Below, piece after piece: positions 49,257-59,560 of a stretch of 64,000 nt of DNA (positions are counted from its first letter, which is position 1; each line of letters starts with the position of its first letter). The notes beneath the pieces were generated by a model. The model ran no database searches. It was not told the origin of the DNA and saw nothing but the letters and a program-made list of their open reading frames with translations. The position numbers and the translations under genes are program-made. The DNA is from Pterois miles (lineage: Eukaryota; Chordata; Actinopteri; Perciformes; Scorpaenidae): contig CAMQGK010000144.1 in NCBI GenBank assembly GCA_947000775.1, positions 14,434,001 through 14,498,000 of the forward strand, given 5' to 3'.

Positions 49257-49762
49257 TCTACAGCTTTTTGCCGATCAACTAATAAAGTAATGGGGTAATT
49301 GTTTCAGCTCCATAAATAAACTATACAGTGACAATGTAGTAGCGGAAGTGGCATTTGCTCATGAACTCACTGTTAATGAGACACTCACTTGGGAATATTG
49401 TCACACATTTTTGTTTAAGTAAGTGGAGAATATTGTCTCCATTAACTAAACCCTCCACATTATATTACTATAGCTTTGCAGTATACACCATTTCAGCAAC
49501 ATTAATGTGGACAGCAAATGCACAAGCGTATGATTCGAGGTTGCCTTGTCTGCACCTGAGATCACAGAATCAGATGTGGAGGGGGAAATGAAAGTAGATC
49601 CGAGGTGATCAAAAGAGAGTTGAAACTGGTGTTGGCATGATTACTCTGAATGATGAAGCAACTATTTCAGTAAATGCTACTGCTATTTTAATTGGACGAA
49701 AGTGAAGAGGAGTGTATAGACAGTAACACAACAGTCTATGTGCATGACACATATGTTGGAAC

Positions 49763-50881
49763 TAGGGCTGTGGCAATACATTGTGCCTCAATATATGGCG
49801 ATATAAAAATGTAAAATATGCATTGTTGAGACGAACAACTGTATCGCGATATTTGGGGGATGTGATAAATTAATTTAAAAATACGCTAATTTGGTTATGA
49901 TCTCCACTGTGTAGTCTGGCTCAATGTCCCGCCCAGAGCACTATTTGATTGGTATACACGTCGTCAGCAATAGCTAATCAACACTGAATATTACCGCACT
50001 TCAGACAGGCAGCGGAAAACACAGACACAGCCCGGAGCTGCTGCAGGGAGCAGAGCTGTGTTCTCTCTTCTGTCGATAAGACAGAAAACACTGTAGAAAC
50101 TGTATTGTATACATATCCCAATCCTGCATGCTGATGCTGCAAAAAACACCACAATCTTCTGCCATGATATATTTATATGATAAAAGCATGCCCAGTTTCC
50201 CAGTTACACCACTGAAAATGTCCAAATAATGCATGTTGTTGCAGTGACACAGTCAACTATCAGGAAATAATAACTTTTATTTATGTAGTGTTAGTTAAAT
50301 CTCTGTGTCACGTTGGAGGGAGCGCAACTGAAACTTGTTTTAACAGCTTTGTGAACGTTACATTACTCGCCCATATGGGTTGGTGTACTAACTACTTACA
50401 AAGGTTACTGAGTCTGTCCTCTCAGTCTCAACCAGGACTACTAACATTACTGAGTCTGTCCTGAAGCAGCACTGAATCTGGTTCTGGTAGAGACGTGCAG
50501 GATATTGATATTATGACTTTAGCTGTAATTCATTCAAATCGAGAGGAATCGCCGAGGACATGCCTATATTTTCAGTGATGTCCAGAGTAAAATTAAAAAC
50601 TGAATATATTCACAAAAATAATTAAGAAAACAAACAACCACAAATAGAACACAGTTAAATAGAGTTATTAACGTGTAGAATAGCTGGTTAACACAAAAAA
50701 AAATTAACTAATTGGCAAACAACAGCATTGTTTTGCATTTTGTGCCTTTTGAATAAAAGGCTATTTTTTTCGGTCATATATTTTCATCATTCAAGTTGGG
50801 TTCAAATTACTGTTATTGTATAGTACTGAGCTTGTGAACCCAATATTATGTATCATAGCGGAGTGTATCGTCACATCCCTA
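49763..50881 (-). mobile_element. hAT-like nonautonomous element (ancestral form of the 30-kb copy)
   Basis: 1119-bp element with ends TAGGGCTGTGGCAATACA and, from the right, TAGGGATGTGACGATACA. The flanks GTTGGAAC (49755-49762) and GTTCGACC (50882-50889) agree at six of eight bases. The open frame at 50001-50234 is a shadow: its homologous segment at 31.8 kb does not keep it. Confidence 0.6.
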
Positions 50882-51155
50882 GTTCGACCAGTCTATTATT
50901 ATACAGCACCCCCACGTATACAGAGCAGTACAGTAAATCACTGCACCTACATTATTTATCCCTACACCCAATCTTTCCATCCACATAGACAACATCAGGT
51001 GTTTGAACAGGGTTGAAAGAGTGAAGCTTTGACAGATGATTGACAAGGCCAGTTAGGGTTGATGTCAGGGGCGCTGTGTGGTCAACAGCTCCAAGACAAA
51101 AACATGGCACATAATCAAGGTGATCATTTGAAGATCAGGCTGCATATGTGTGAGT

Positions 51156-51197
<42 letters not shown>

Positions 51198-51266
51198 AAG
51201 AAAGAATGAGAGAGGGACACATGTCCACTCTATAGGGTTATTAGGCCGTGCTTATTAGAGACTTAC

Positions 51267-51309
51267 TTCATCTGTTTGACGATGGTGCTTTTCCCTGACT
51301 CTCCAGCCC
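51267..51309 (-). CDS. gnao1: gnao1 coding exon 2 (P-loop exon)
   Basis: This 43-nt exon completes Gly40 and encodes AGESGKSTIVKQM plus two bases of Lys54. It contains the GxGESGKST phosphate-binding loop (G1 motif) that holds the alpha and beta phosphates of GTP; Lys46 and Ser47 contact phosphate and magnesium. It is bounded on the minus strand by a CAG acceptor (51310-51312) and a GTAAGT donor (51261-51266). The phase joins exon 1 and exon 3 without a break, and 43 nt is the family's usual length for this exon. It is too short to show up as an open reading frame and was found from the P-loop codons. It sits among long CA/TC tracts that may affect its recognition. Confidence 0.96.
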
Positions 51310-51342
51310 CTGAGGGATAAGAGACAAGAAGACAATGTAAAC

Positions 51343-51344
<2 letters not shown>

Positions 51345-51396
<52 letters not shown>
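51345..51396. repeat. (GT)n microsatellite, (CA)n in the transcript, before exon 2
   Basis: About 26 units, 36-87 nt upstream of the exon 2 acceptor in transcript sense. CA tracts near small exons can bind hnRNP L. Confidence 0.9.
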
Positions 51397-51398
<2 letters not shown>

Positions 51399-51454
51399 GA
51401 CAGCAAGATGGAGACAGAGTGGGAGAAAGAGGAGGGGGTGGGAGAGGGAGACAG

Positions 51455-51460
<6 letters not shown>

Positions 51461-51494
<34 letters not shown>
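51461..51494. repeat. (GA)n microsatellite, (TC)n in the transcript
   Basis: About 17 units, roughly 150-185 nt upstream of the exon 2 acceptor. A matching (GA)n tract lies past the donor at 51163-51190. Confidence 0.9.
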
Positions 51495-51499
<5 letters not shown>

Positions 51500-52027
51500 G
51501 AGAATTAGCCTCTTAAAAACCTAAGTGAACAAGGACAGCAGCAGCAGTGGGTGGAGATAAAAAGATGGAGCGTGGCTGCACCCTTTCTTCCTTAACATCT
51601 TTTTTATTCCCCTTCATCCTCCATCTTTCAATTTAGTCCGTCAAAGCGATTAAATACTTACAACTTACTACTTCCCCACAAAGAATCAATGAATCAATCT
51701 CCCACCCCAAACCAATGAACCAACACTGCCTGTGCTTGGCCCTCCATTGCTGCATACTGCCATTTTTTTTTCTGGCACCCATCTGCGGTTATCACCTCTA
51801 ATGTGGCTCCCACATTTTATACCTTCATAATGACTGATTCTGCAGAATGACATTTTACCCAACTGGCATATCTTTACTGGATAAAAGCCCATTCTAGCAG
51901 GTGACTTCAATGTGATGTAATAAGAAGGTAGGGTGTGTTTAGTGGGCTCAAATCAACCAAATCAACGCCCATATTTTGTTCAAACCGCTGTTTTGTTGTT
52001 TTTATTTATCTGATGATATGCGTCATG

Positions 52028-52028
<1 letters not shown>

Positions 52029-52069
<41 letters not shown>

Positions 52070-52070
52070 T
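52029..52070. repeat. (TTA)n microsatellite
   Basis: About 14 TTA units in intron 1. Confidence 0.95.
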
Positions 52071-52140
52071 ATTTCCACCAGTATCTTCAGTGATGGTCAT
52101 CTTTTACCAGACGCCCACCCCCTCACACACCACACCTTTC

Positions 52141-52141
<1 letters not shown>

Positions 52142-52185
<44 letters not shown>
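52142..52185. repeat. C44 run (G44 in the gnao1 transcript)
   Basis: Forty-four consecutive C, 62-106 nt downstream of the exon 1 donor in transcript sense. It could fold as G-quadruplex in RNA or displaced DNA. The exact length may also reflect assembly uncertainty. Confidence 0.9.
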
Positions 52186-52247
52186 AGGCGTTTCATTTCT
52201 GCCGTGGCCCTACGGACGGGCCCTACGGAAGACAATTCAACTCTTAC

Positions 52248-52365
52248 CGAGCAGCAGCAGTTTAACATCTTTGGCCGCGGTGAGACCGTCCTCCTTGAGG
52301 TTTTTCTCGATGGCTTTGCTCCGATCCAGAGCCGCCCTCTCCTCTGCGCTGAGAGTACATCCCAT
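52248..52365 (-). CDS. gnao1: gnao1 coding exon 1 (G protein alpha-o, N-terminus)
   Basis: This exon encodes residues 1-39 plus the first base of codon 40 of the alpha subunit of the heterotrimeric G protein Go. Go couples neuronal receptors to ion channels and adenylyl cyclase at the inner plasma membrane. The start MGCTLSAEERAALDRSKA matches Gao. Gly2 is the myristoylation site and Cys3 the palmitoylation site. The exon ends in KLLLL and a split Gly codon, the start of beta-1 and the P-loop. The ATG at 52363-52365 has a good context (A at -3, G at +4). The exon is followed on the minus strand by a GTAAG donor at 52243-52247. The 118-nt length and phase fit exon 2 exactly. Asp at residue 14 is, from memory, Glu in mammals. 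Teleosts carry a and b paralogs; I cannot tell which this is. The alpha-o assignment itself is very secure. Confidence 0.96.
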
Positions 52366-53000
52366 GGTTAGAGAACACAGCTTGATAGCGTTACCGATTC
52401 CGGGATCCACGGAAGAAAAAGCAATAAAAAGGTGTTTTCAGAGAAACTTGTGCGTGGGAAACAAAGCTGGTTGCAAATCCTTTTAACCCCCTTTCTTGGT
52501 TAATTTCCTCCTTTTCTGCGCTGTGCCTTCGATCCCTCTGTGATCCCTCTTTCTCTTGCTCTCTAGGCAGCTCCCTCTCTCTCGCTCTCGAGCCGGGTAC
52601 GGCACCGTTAAAGCATTTAAATCAGGGATCCGGTCGGTTTGATCCACAGAGCAAACTCGATGTAGCCACCGCAGTTGTTCGGTACTCAAGCGTAGTCTCG
52701 GTGGTGGTCTGTCCGTCCGTCCACCGTGTCTCTTCTGGTTTTCTGTCGCTAAATCACGGTAACGGTTCTCTTCTTCTCCACTCGTCGACAGTAGGCGGTG
52801 TGTTAACGTTACTTGGCGGCGGTGAGCAGCGCTCGCATCGTTTGATTCCAGCACGGCGTTCACACGGCGGCTCACAGTGGACCTTCCTCCGTTTGGCTCC
52901 TCCGAGGCGGGTGGTGGGGACTCGCTCTGTAACTCTCTACTGCCTCCCGGTAGCTCCGGTAGGGGCTCGGTCGTTCGTTAGTTCATTCGCTCAATTGCAG
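52366..53000 (-). promoter_or_regulatory. gnao1: gnao1 CpG-rich 5' leader and proximal promoter
   Basis: Just upstream of the start codon the sequence changes from AT-rich to GC- and CpG-rich, unlike the rest of the window. This is the usual signature of a vertebrate housekeeping or neuronal promoter. No TATA box is evident and the transcription start cannot be placed from sequence. Two small AUG reading frames precede the main start: Met-Leu-stop at 52608-52616 and a nine-codon frame at 52809-52838. A third, Met-Asn-stop, lies near 52980. A 5' UTR intron cannot be excluded. Confidence 0.7.
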
Positions 53001-53005
53001 GTTGT

Positions 53006-53013
53006 TGACGTCA
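53006..53013. promoter_or_regulatory. Full CRE palindrome TGACGTCA
   Basis: A perfect eight-base cAMP response element, the CREB/ATF binding site, lies 641 bp upstream of the gnao1 start codon at the edge of the CpG-rich block. Binding in vivo is an inference. Confidence 0.55.
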
Positions 53014-53318
53014 GAACAGTAAAAAAAAAAAACAGATGTGGGGAGAGGAGGAGAGCATCCATACTTCTACTCCCAGTGGCGCAGCCTGGTGGTGCACTGT
53101 TATAGTAGCCTAGCTTACAGGTTTTTACAGTCCAATATTAGCCTCTAGGTTTAACACAACATAAAAATAAAACACCGTTGCAACAAAACGAAGAGAGTCC
53201 AAGATATATTTAATATAACTGATAACTTACCCGTCCAATAAAGTCAAGATATCAGTCACAAAAAGAGAATTTGTAGGTTTTAGCTAACTAGTCAGTAGAG
53301 AGCACACGCAACGGTCAA

Positions 53319-53328
53319 GCGCATGCGC
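53319..53328. promoter_or_regulatory. NRF-1 type motif GCGCATGCGC
   Basis: A perfect palindromic NRF-1 core lies about 950 bp upstream of the gnao1 ATG, in otherwise AT-rich flank. A minus-strand GTAAGT donor-like site follows at 53225-53230, so this could mark an untranslated upstream exon. Confidence 0.45.
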
Positions 53329-53691
53329 AGATCTCTCGGTCAGCGCATGAATATTTCAATTCCACATTACATGTTATGCGGTCGCAGGTGCGTAATGACA
53401 CACTGCCCAACTTTAAGGTCATCATTAGGTATCTAAGCAGGAGTCATGAATTTATTGTTAATTTTCGAATGTTACATGCATAAATATTAATGTTTTATCC
53501 ACCAGCAATAATGTTAAGAGCTTGAATGTTCATTATTGGACTTGGAAATAGTTTACAGTAGGTCTGGTTCCTGGAAGTGTTCAACCTTGGAGATGTACAG
53601 GTGGTCTGGTTATTGTTATGTGACCTGTTGAATTTCAGTTGTATGATATGTATGTATAAAAATGGACTTGGACTTTTCTAGTCTTCCAACC

Positions 53692-53935
53692 ACATAAAGC
53701 ACTTTACATTACATGCCAGCATTCAGTCATTCACACACACATTCATACACTGATGGCAGAGGCTGCCATTCAAGGTGCCAGCTTTGCCCATCTAATGTAA
53801 ACTCTATTCATTCACGCACCGATGGCTACGTCTTCGGGAGCAATTTGGAGATAAGTGTCTAGCACAAGGGATTGAGCCACCAACCTTCCGATTGGTGGAC
53901 TTGGCGGTGCTCTACCCTCTGAGCCACAGCCGCTC
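53692..53935 (-). mobile_element. tRNA-derived SINE
   Basis: The minus strand starts GAGCGGCTGTGGCTCAGAGG, giving box A TGGCTCAGAGGG, and has a decayed box B (TGGCTCAATCC). It ends with a GTAAAGTGCTTTATGTGG block. The tRNA-like head shows it is a SINE rather than a functional tRNA gene. Confidence 0.65.
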
Positions 53936-54007
53936 AGAGGTTTTGATTCCTCATTTTTCATACTTTGTAAACATGTTTGCAGCATGCTCTATGGAGGGTG
54001 ATGTAGG

Positions 54008-54960
54008 GCGGTCGGTTCACCACTTTGGTCCAGACAGAAATATCTCAACAACTAAACTAAAAAAAGTTTGGAAAATTGTGTTTGGTGGATTATTTCTCTG
54101 TTGTCGCAATGCTTATTGACTTTGTATTTTCATTTTTATTTTTTTGTTGGAAAGCCTGTTTATTTACCTTCACAATAATGTCAAACTTATAAGGATCATG
54201 TATTTGTAGGATGAGCAGCACAGCTGATTATGTGGATAGCATCCAAGTGAAATTTTCCAAAATTATCTGCCATTGCTAAACACTATATTCTCCTGTTGGT
54301 ACTGACTCTTGTTTTGAGCGCCAAGTGCTGCCAATCAAGCACAGAATCATGCCAGAGAAGAGATGAGGAGTTTTTGTTTTGAAATGAAATTTTGATTTGA
54401 GCCATATTGGTATTGGAAAAAGCTGACTTTTCAGAATGAAACGGATCACTGTGTAGTCTTGTCTTGTGGCAACTGATCTGATCGATCTGAATTTTGGCAG
54501 TTTCACTCGGGTGCTACCCACATAATAAGCCGTGCTGCTCATCCCACAATTGCATGATCCTTACAATTTTTACATCATTGTGAAGGCAAATAAACAGGCT
54601 TTCCAACCATGTCAAATACAGTGACAATTAGCATTGTTACAACAGAGAAATAGTCCACCAAACACAATTTTAAACTTTTTTTCTGAGTTTATTTTTTGGT
54701 TGCATTTGGTTAGAACAGAAGTTTTCCTCTAGCGTCACCATGAAGTTAACACTTTTGATATGAGTGAAATGGCTCCTGCAAAATAAATGCAGTTCCCATC
54801 CGCCTCAGCTGTACTTTGTGTTGAGGGGTAATTAGGAAATGTTAGCATGCTAACATGCTGAATAAACTGTGATGAGCGGTGAATACGATAAACCGTGAAC
54901 CTGCTAATCTTCACCATGTTGTCTAAGCAAGTTTGCAGATGTATTCAATAAATAAAGCCA
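54008..54960. repeat. Interspersed repeat split by a foldback element
   Basis: GTCGGTTCACCACTTTGGTC and ATATCTCAACAACTAAAC (54010-54056), and then AGCGTCACCATGAAGTTAAC and the GTTAGCATGCTAACATG tail (54730-54860), are parts of the 39.6-kb repeat family. The segment between them is a separate insertion. Confidence 0.45.
54059..54682. mobile_element. Foldback MITE with about 200-bp inverted arms
   Basis: The left arm (54059-54266) and right arm (54482-54682) are inverted copies over about 200 bp. Examples are GGAAAGCCTGTTTATTTACC against GGAAAGCCTGTTTATTTGCC inverted, and GGATGAGCAGCAC in both. The ends read AAAAAAGTTTGG / AAAAAAGTTTAA. It has no coding capacity and sits inside an older repeat, 1.7 kb upstream of the gnao1 start. 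Confidence 0.7.
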
Positions 54961-56429
54961 ACAGAAGTCCACCTCAAATCTGCATCATGTTCAAAAAAAT
55001 GTTTAAATTGAGTTTTCAAACATGATTCACAGAGTAACTGAATGCAATTCTCTATTCACTCAAAGCTGAATTATTAATTAATTTTTAATTTTAACCTACA
55101 TATAGGCCTATAATCTCTACTACATATTTACGTTGTGGCCTTGACAATGGTCTACAATTCATTTAATGCAAAGATGCTCTGGTTGAATCACTTGACAATA
55201 TTTTGTAATATCATGGACAAAAAAAAAATGTTTTTGAACACCCGACTCTGCAGGGTCAGGGCTCTCATCTGCCCCCAATTATGAAACCCAAGACAGCCGT
55301 TTCCTGCAAAAACACGCACACAAGCTGAGTATATGCTGCCCTGTGCAGGGGACGTGCAAATGGCAGTGAGCCAAAGTGAACAAGTGACTGGTGCAGGAAG
55401 TTGAGCATCGAGCATTTGCTAACTAGTACGGTAGCCACATGCTGGTGTGTTTTAAAGGAAGTCTATTTTGAAACAAAGATAGAACTTCTGGGGGAAAAGT
55501 TTTCACACAAATGATCCTGTGCTATTTGTGTCATCGCATTGGAGGGAAAGCATGTTTGTGAAGTTCATTACAACATGTGAGTGGCAGAGAGGTGTGAGTG
55601 TCTTTCTCTCTTAGGTATATGCAATATTCTGCATTGAGTCACCCATAATGACACCCCTATTTACCTCTTGCCTGACTGTTCACACTAGCTGGCCTCTGGT
55701 CTGACAGCTGGCCGTACAGTTTATTCCAACACATCCACATCATTGTGTACATTGTTAAGGTGCATTTGTGTTTTTCCCACCAAATTCACTGCAAGATTCA
55801 TCCACCGATGGTACAATTAGGTTTATTCAACTGCATGAATACACAGAAATATACAGTACAATACTACACCTTTCTCTTTGAGCACACTTTAGTTAACATG
55901 CATACTAGTATTAGCATGCTTACAATTAGTATGACATATCTGACCTGATGATGACAAATCACAATTGAATATGTTTACCAGATTTCATAACAATACATCT
56001 AATAGTAGTGATTTTCAATTAAATTGATTGCATTGATTCCTCATGACAATGTTGGCTATACATTTAGCTACTTGCCAACTTAATTGAGCTAATGTCATAT
56101 AGCAACACACCAGGTGGCGGTCTCTCCTTAAACATTGTGGATAAAACCTTTAGTTCAGTGGCTGTATCCTTGGGATTATTTTGGGGATCCTTAAAAATGT
56201 ATCGGCCCACATTTAATTGTTTCACACTTCCTGTACCTGGGTGCACAAGTCAAACGATTGAACCACTTTGACAAAGTTAGCTTTCCTCTCAAAACATCCA
56301 TGCAGCTATTGCTTGCTACTGTTTACCCTTTCACCCCCCCCCCTCCCGTGACCTAAATCATACTCTGGTTGGGACACACCCATGTAATTGGGTGATAAAG
56401 GAGACATCTGATTGGTTACAGATAATCTG

Positions 56430-56800
56430 TCAGGGGGGTTTCATAAAATCCACACACAAATGCAGTTATGAAGTTCACACATGACAAGCAGTTTGTAAAT
56501 GCAGGTTCAGCAGTTTGTATATAAATGTAACAACATCCAAATGTGTTTTTGATGAAATTCGCAAATATACATATATTTGTGGATTTCTATTCTTTTTATT
56601 CAAAACAAGACATATTTGTGTGTGCATCAGAAACATATTTGTCAACCCTATTTTTATGTGGATTTTTTTTACATTTATGTACAACAATAACTATTTTTAT
56701 GTGCATCAAAATGTATTTTTGTGGAGAGAGTCATTTATATACAAATCACTAAATACATTTGTGAATCATTCTGTGCGCATTTGTGAATACTCAGACTGAT
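56430..56800. repeat. AT-rich repeat with recurring CACAAAT motif
   Basis: CACAAAT and ATTTGTG recur in both orientations across about 370 bp (for example 56455, 56609, 56758, 56780). The block resembles a fish interspersed repeat, but its ends are unclear. Confidence 0.35.
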
Positions 56801-58784
56801 CTGACCTCATATACTACACTGTATATTCACTGGCATCAGAGTGGCGTTGCTGCTGTTAGGGCGCCGTCTGTCTCCCTTTCCTTCCTTTGTCACATCTGGT
56901 CAGTCCGTTAAACTGTGGTTACTGTTACACAAGCAGAGCACACACACCCACACACTATCAACAGTGATGTGATGCAAGTCTTCCTAGCAGAGAGTAAGAA
57001 CTATGCTGATTGAGGACACAACACTGAGGAAAGTGAAACAGTATTATGCAGCACATTAAATGAGAAACCTGTGATGGCAGCAGTTAATATTTTGATAGTA
57101 TATTTTAACCTATTTAACCGTTGTTTGCGAAGGGCATACAGAAATATTACAACCACCCTGATTTACATACACACAGAATTATTACAAACTATATCACTGG
57201 TGATTATACCTGCAAGGAAATGTGTAGGAAATGGATTTAGCAGTGTTTAATTCTTAATACTTTAACATACAATCATTAGCATGTCCGGCTCACTAGCTTA
57301 CAGTAGTAATACAAAATAAATAAGCTAAGCAGCTACACAGAGATCATGTAAGAAAACTATTTTATCATACATAAGTAGAACTAACTGCCTCAACACTGCT
57401 CCACACTTCAGCCACTAGACGCAGTCGCAGTCTTCCTCCCCCGTTCCATTGCGTTTACTTCACAACAAGTCACTGCCAGGCACTTATCATCAATCTATGT
57501 AATCTATGTAGCCATGTATCCATTTTTTCCACACTAACTGACAACCCAGAGATACCGCGTGACACCAGTGTTGTTTTACTTTTGCCTCGCAAGCCTTGTT
57601 AGAAGTGGGAACCTCATGTTAGATATCTTTACATTCATTTTGGACCTGCCAAAATAATAATAAAAATATATTCTGCACCATTCTACCACCTCTGTGGCTG
57701 TTCTGTTGGGGTTTTGTTGTCTTTTAAAAAAATGCCTCCATAAAATGTTATTAAGACAGGATTCTGTTTAAAACAAGTCAGCAACATCAACTTTATATGC
57801 TTGCAAGATACAAAATCCACCAGTGACAGTCATCAGACTGCCAAGCAGATGATTCCCAATTAGACAAGACAAAACATCTTTTTGTCTACCTCTTTCTGAA
57901 ATCAAGGACCCATCATCACTAAGAGTCACTGAAAATTTCAAGTGGTAGTCTGCTTCCATAAGCATTATAAACTTCATGTGCGCCATGCAAGAAAGAAGAG
58001 CCTGACAGGAGTAGCAACAGTAACTAAGGGAAGAAGTGCTTAGAGTACTGTCATTTAAGTGTATACCTTTACTGCGATAACCTGCCATGTGACATTATAA
58101 CCCCACAACAAAGCACAGAACCATGGGTTATTTCTAATAGTGCACAGATGTTTACAGAACACCTTCATCTTCCTTTCTAGGAGGCTGGGGTGAGAAGCAG
58201 AGCGTGGGATGAGGGCTAACTGGATGTGCCAGGATGTAATTTGCACTCTTCAGTCTGCGGCTTTCAAAGAACCGTGGTTAAAGATGGACGGAGCTGGATT
58301 AAATAAAGTCAGAGTGATGCGAGGGAGAAAAAAAAAAAGACAGGCCTAAAGAGGAAAGGGTGAGCGGAAAAAAGGGGAAATGATATGGAGCAGAGCGGAG
58401 GCAGGAAGAGACATCCTACTGCTCTTAATGATGACATGTTGTTCGCTGAGTGCACGGCTGAGTAAATAATAAAGAGGAGAGAAGGGAAGTGAGAAACTTG
58501 AAAATGTGCTGAAAAATTCCTCACAATGTAAAGCAAACAAAGCAGAGAAAAGCTGCATTGAGACAGATGGAAACAATCCAGACAAATGTCATGATATTAA
58601 AACATACATTATGAGTAGGGACCAGCACACGATACATGAAAGTCATGTTGCCCGTGAGATGAGGATATCCAGTATATTACCATTCGTCATCTAGGCCTGG
58701 GTTCAAACATCTGCCCTATTGAAGTGAGAGTCAGCTAGACACTAAATCCTTACACAAGCTCCAGTGATGTTTTGTTGCTGAGCT

Positions 58785-58797
58785 CGACCTTTGACCT
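58785..58797. promoter_or_regulatory. DR1-type nuclear receptor motif
   Basis: CGACCTTTGACCT is a direct repeat of two receptor half-sites with one spacer base, one mismatch from the ideal HNF4/RXR-type DR1. It lies 6.4 kb upstream of gnao1. Function is unproven. Confidence 0.3.
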
Positions 58798-59394
58798 TAT
58801 TATGTCAGGGGCCGAGTGAAAAGATCAAAAGATTATCACAACAACAACCACAAACATTTGGCCTACAGTTATGTGAAGACATATGTTTCCAGCATATGGT
58901 TTAACAGATCTATAATGCCCATTACAGTTGTGTAATGTATGGCTTCTTCTTTATCTCCTATTCTTCCTCTACTACTCATTTTACTTATTTTGATTGTCTA
59001 TATCAGAGGGGGCACAATTGGCTCTTATAAAGCAAACTACACAATCTAAGTGTCCTTACAGATTTCAGATTTCATAGCTACCCCTAAATACCATGGGCAT
59101 GTGTAAAAGGTTTAAGGGATTAGTCCACCTACCAGCACCTTTATTTAGCTCACAGAGAGGTTCCCAGGAGGTCACTGCTTCCCACCAAGAAATAGTCCCA
59201 CACATTATCCCCTGTAAAACTACAACTTCTCAGTTTTACACGTTGGCTTTTGTAAGGATTAAATGAGATGTAACATGGTTTTGATGCAGCAGGTGGATTT
59301 TGTTACCACCGGATAGGGCAAGGCTAGCTTTTCACCCCCATTTTCCAGCTTAGCTTTGCACTAAGCTAAATTAACCATCTCCTCCTACATATCT

Positions 59395-59560
59395 ACCATA
59401 CAGATATCGCCACACTATCTTCTCATATGTCTTGGCAAGAAAGTTAACGAGCACATATTTGGGGGTGGAGGGGGTGATGTGATCATGGGTGCAGGAATGG
59501 GAGAGCAGATGAGCAGCAGCGCTCTGGATGTACTGGAGTTTATTTAGGACTCTGGATGAT
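59395..59560 (-). pseudogene. LINE reverse transcriptase C-terminal relic
   Basis: The minus strand encodes LNKLQYIQSAAAHLLSHS followed by a His-Ile-Thr-Pro motif, as in the post-catalytic thumb region of L2/Rex1-type LINEs (LNxLQxxQNxAARLL...HITP). Flanking sequence is not LINE-like, so this is a short remnant. Confidence 0.5.

Larger units (their letters stand above)
25711..51266 (-). other. gnao1: gnao1 intron 2
   Basis: 25.6-kb intron bounded by the exon 2 donor GTAAGT and the exon 3 acceptor TTTAG. It holds hAT relics, SINE and LINE tails, a 1.5-kb minisatellite and microsatellites, listed separately. Stretches at 26.6-29.0, 33.2-34.6, 36.8-38.4, 38.7-39.5, 40.4-41.1, 44.2-45.1, 46.2-47.8, 47.9-48.9 and 49.3-49.7 kb hold nothing else I can name. 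The longest open frame there (181 codons, minus strand, 38701-39246) is unlike any protein I recognise and has no support. Confidence 0.85.
51310..52247 (-). other. gnao1: gnao1 intron 1
   Basis: Short 938-nt intron with canonical GTAAG and CAG ends. It contains, in transcript order, a G44 run (52142-52185), an AAT/TAA triplet tract (52029-52070), a TC tract and a CA tract before the exon 2 acceptor. I see no other exon or recognised element in it. Confidence 0.9.

Noticed and set aside
50001..50234. Open frame similar to one at 31747-31989
   Set aside because: The similarity is between two copies of a noncoding hAT-like element; the frames do not stay in register between copies.
52483..52875. 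A 130-codon open frame in the gnao1 leader, minus strand, as a long upstream ORF
   Set aside because: Its first codon is GTG and it contains no internal ATG, so there is no AUG start. GC-rich composition explains the lack of stops.
57768..58088. 106-codon minus-strand frame upstream of gnao1
   Set aside because: No motif, signal or exon structure supports it. I cannot exclude a lineage-specific exon, but nothing in the sequence argues for one.
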